In this document: positions 6,038 through 6,186 of the stretch, piece after piece
Layout: each line of letters begins with the position of its first letter
How positions within the stretch are numbered: the stretch's first letter is position 1
NCBI GenBank assembly: GCA_028819675.1
Contig: JAPPKT010000321.1
Span: forward strand, 1-6,186
Reading direction: 5' to 3'
DNA: 6,186 nt
Source: Caldilineaceae bacterium
GTDB taxonomy: Bacteria > Chloroflexota > Anaerolineae > Caldilineales > Caldilineaceae
Made by a program: the position numbers and the translations under genes
The notes under the pieces: generated by a model
The model's database searches: none
The model's input: the letters and a program-made list of their open reading frames with translations, nothing else
Told to the model about the DNA's origin: nothing

Positions 6038-6186
6038 ATGCGACTGATATGTGTCCCGGTTCGAAGAGTTACGCGGGTCGCACTTCACTCTTGGCTGGCA
6101 TTGTTGGTTCTCCTGGCAATCTCTTTGCCGGTGGCACTGCCTGCCCGCGCCCAAAGTCTCGACATGGTAAGGGCCAGATATAAGGT
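6038..6186 (+). CDS. N-terminus of a secreted protein, 3' end outside window
   Basis: ATG 6038 opens a frame that stays open for 49 codons to the window edge. It is too short to identify but has a textbook Sec signal peptide. The positive n-region contains R2, R9, R10 and R13. The hydrophobic core LALLVLLAISLPVAL spans about residues 20-34. An A-x-A site (PARA before QS, near residue 38) is a likely signal peptidase I cleavage point. The cysteine at residue 5 precedes the arginines and core, so it is not a lipobox. AAAGGA at 6022-6027 lies 10 nt before the ATG, a rather long but usable spacing. The mature part seen is QSLDMVRARYK. The product should be exported to the cell surface, periplasm or medium. 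Function is unknown. Confidence 0.7.
   Translation, partial: MRLICVPVRRVTRVALHSWLALLVLLAISLPVALPARAQSLDMVRARYK

Noticed and set aside
6015..6047. Ten-codon leader ORF (MIERNTRRCD) overlapping the start of the secreted-protein gene
   Set aside because: It has no ribosome site of its own and no attenuator-like codon run. The overlap is probably accidental.

Overview
The window looks like accessory DNA from a free-living, GC-rich bacterium. Family content points to Chloroflexota, with Planctomycetota as the main alternative: two paralogous beta-propeller glycosidase-like proteins of the 'LFVDDFLIA ... GLATLRRDGF ... AAGGPGF' type, an AlbA_2/Schlafen-like ATP-binding protein, and a GAF-PAS-histidine kinase remnant. 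This assignment is an inference from recalled family traits, with no database search.

Layout. (1) 3-869 (+) is the 3' part of a beta-propeller glycosidase-like gene that begins before the window. (2) 870-1115 is an intergenic leader with a TATAAT hexamer, a 10-bp perfect palindrome and a good Shine-Dalgarno site. (3) 1116-2513 (+) is an intact AlbA_2 plus divergent-ATPase plus winged-helix protein. Its third codon positions look more AT-rich than those of its neighbours. (4) 2530-2741 is a 20-unit tandem array of GGCYAATTC separated by 1-2 bp linkers. The units are 10 or 11 bp long and average 10.6 bp, so AATT tracts recur about once per helical turn. (5) 2794-4497 (+) is a complete 567-aa paralogue of the first gene. 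(6) 4498-5499 (-) is a decayed GAF-PAS-HisKA sensor kinase with about four frameshifts and an in-frame stop. It is cut off just after its phospho-acceptor H-box, exactly where the glycosidase gene ends. (7) 5500-6037 is non-coding as far as I can tell and holds several inverted repeats. (8) 6038 to the end (+) is the start of a secreted protein with a clear signal peptide.

How it fits together. The two glycosidase-like genes share orientation and C-terminal domain and were probably a carbohydrate-utilisation pair. The AlbA_2 gene and the phased AATT array lie between them and may be a later insertion. The right edge of the second glycosidase gene coincides with the truncation of the kinase, which suggests a rearrangement junction near 4498. 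The least conventional elements are the helically phased array and the multiply broken kinase. I see no CRISPR array, tRNA, rRNA, transposase or integrase.
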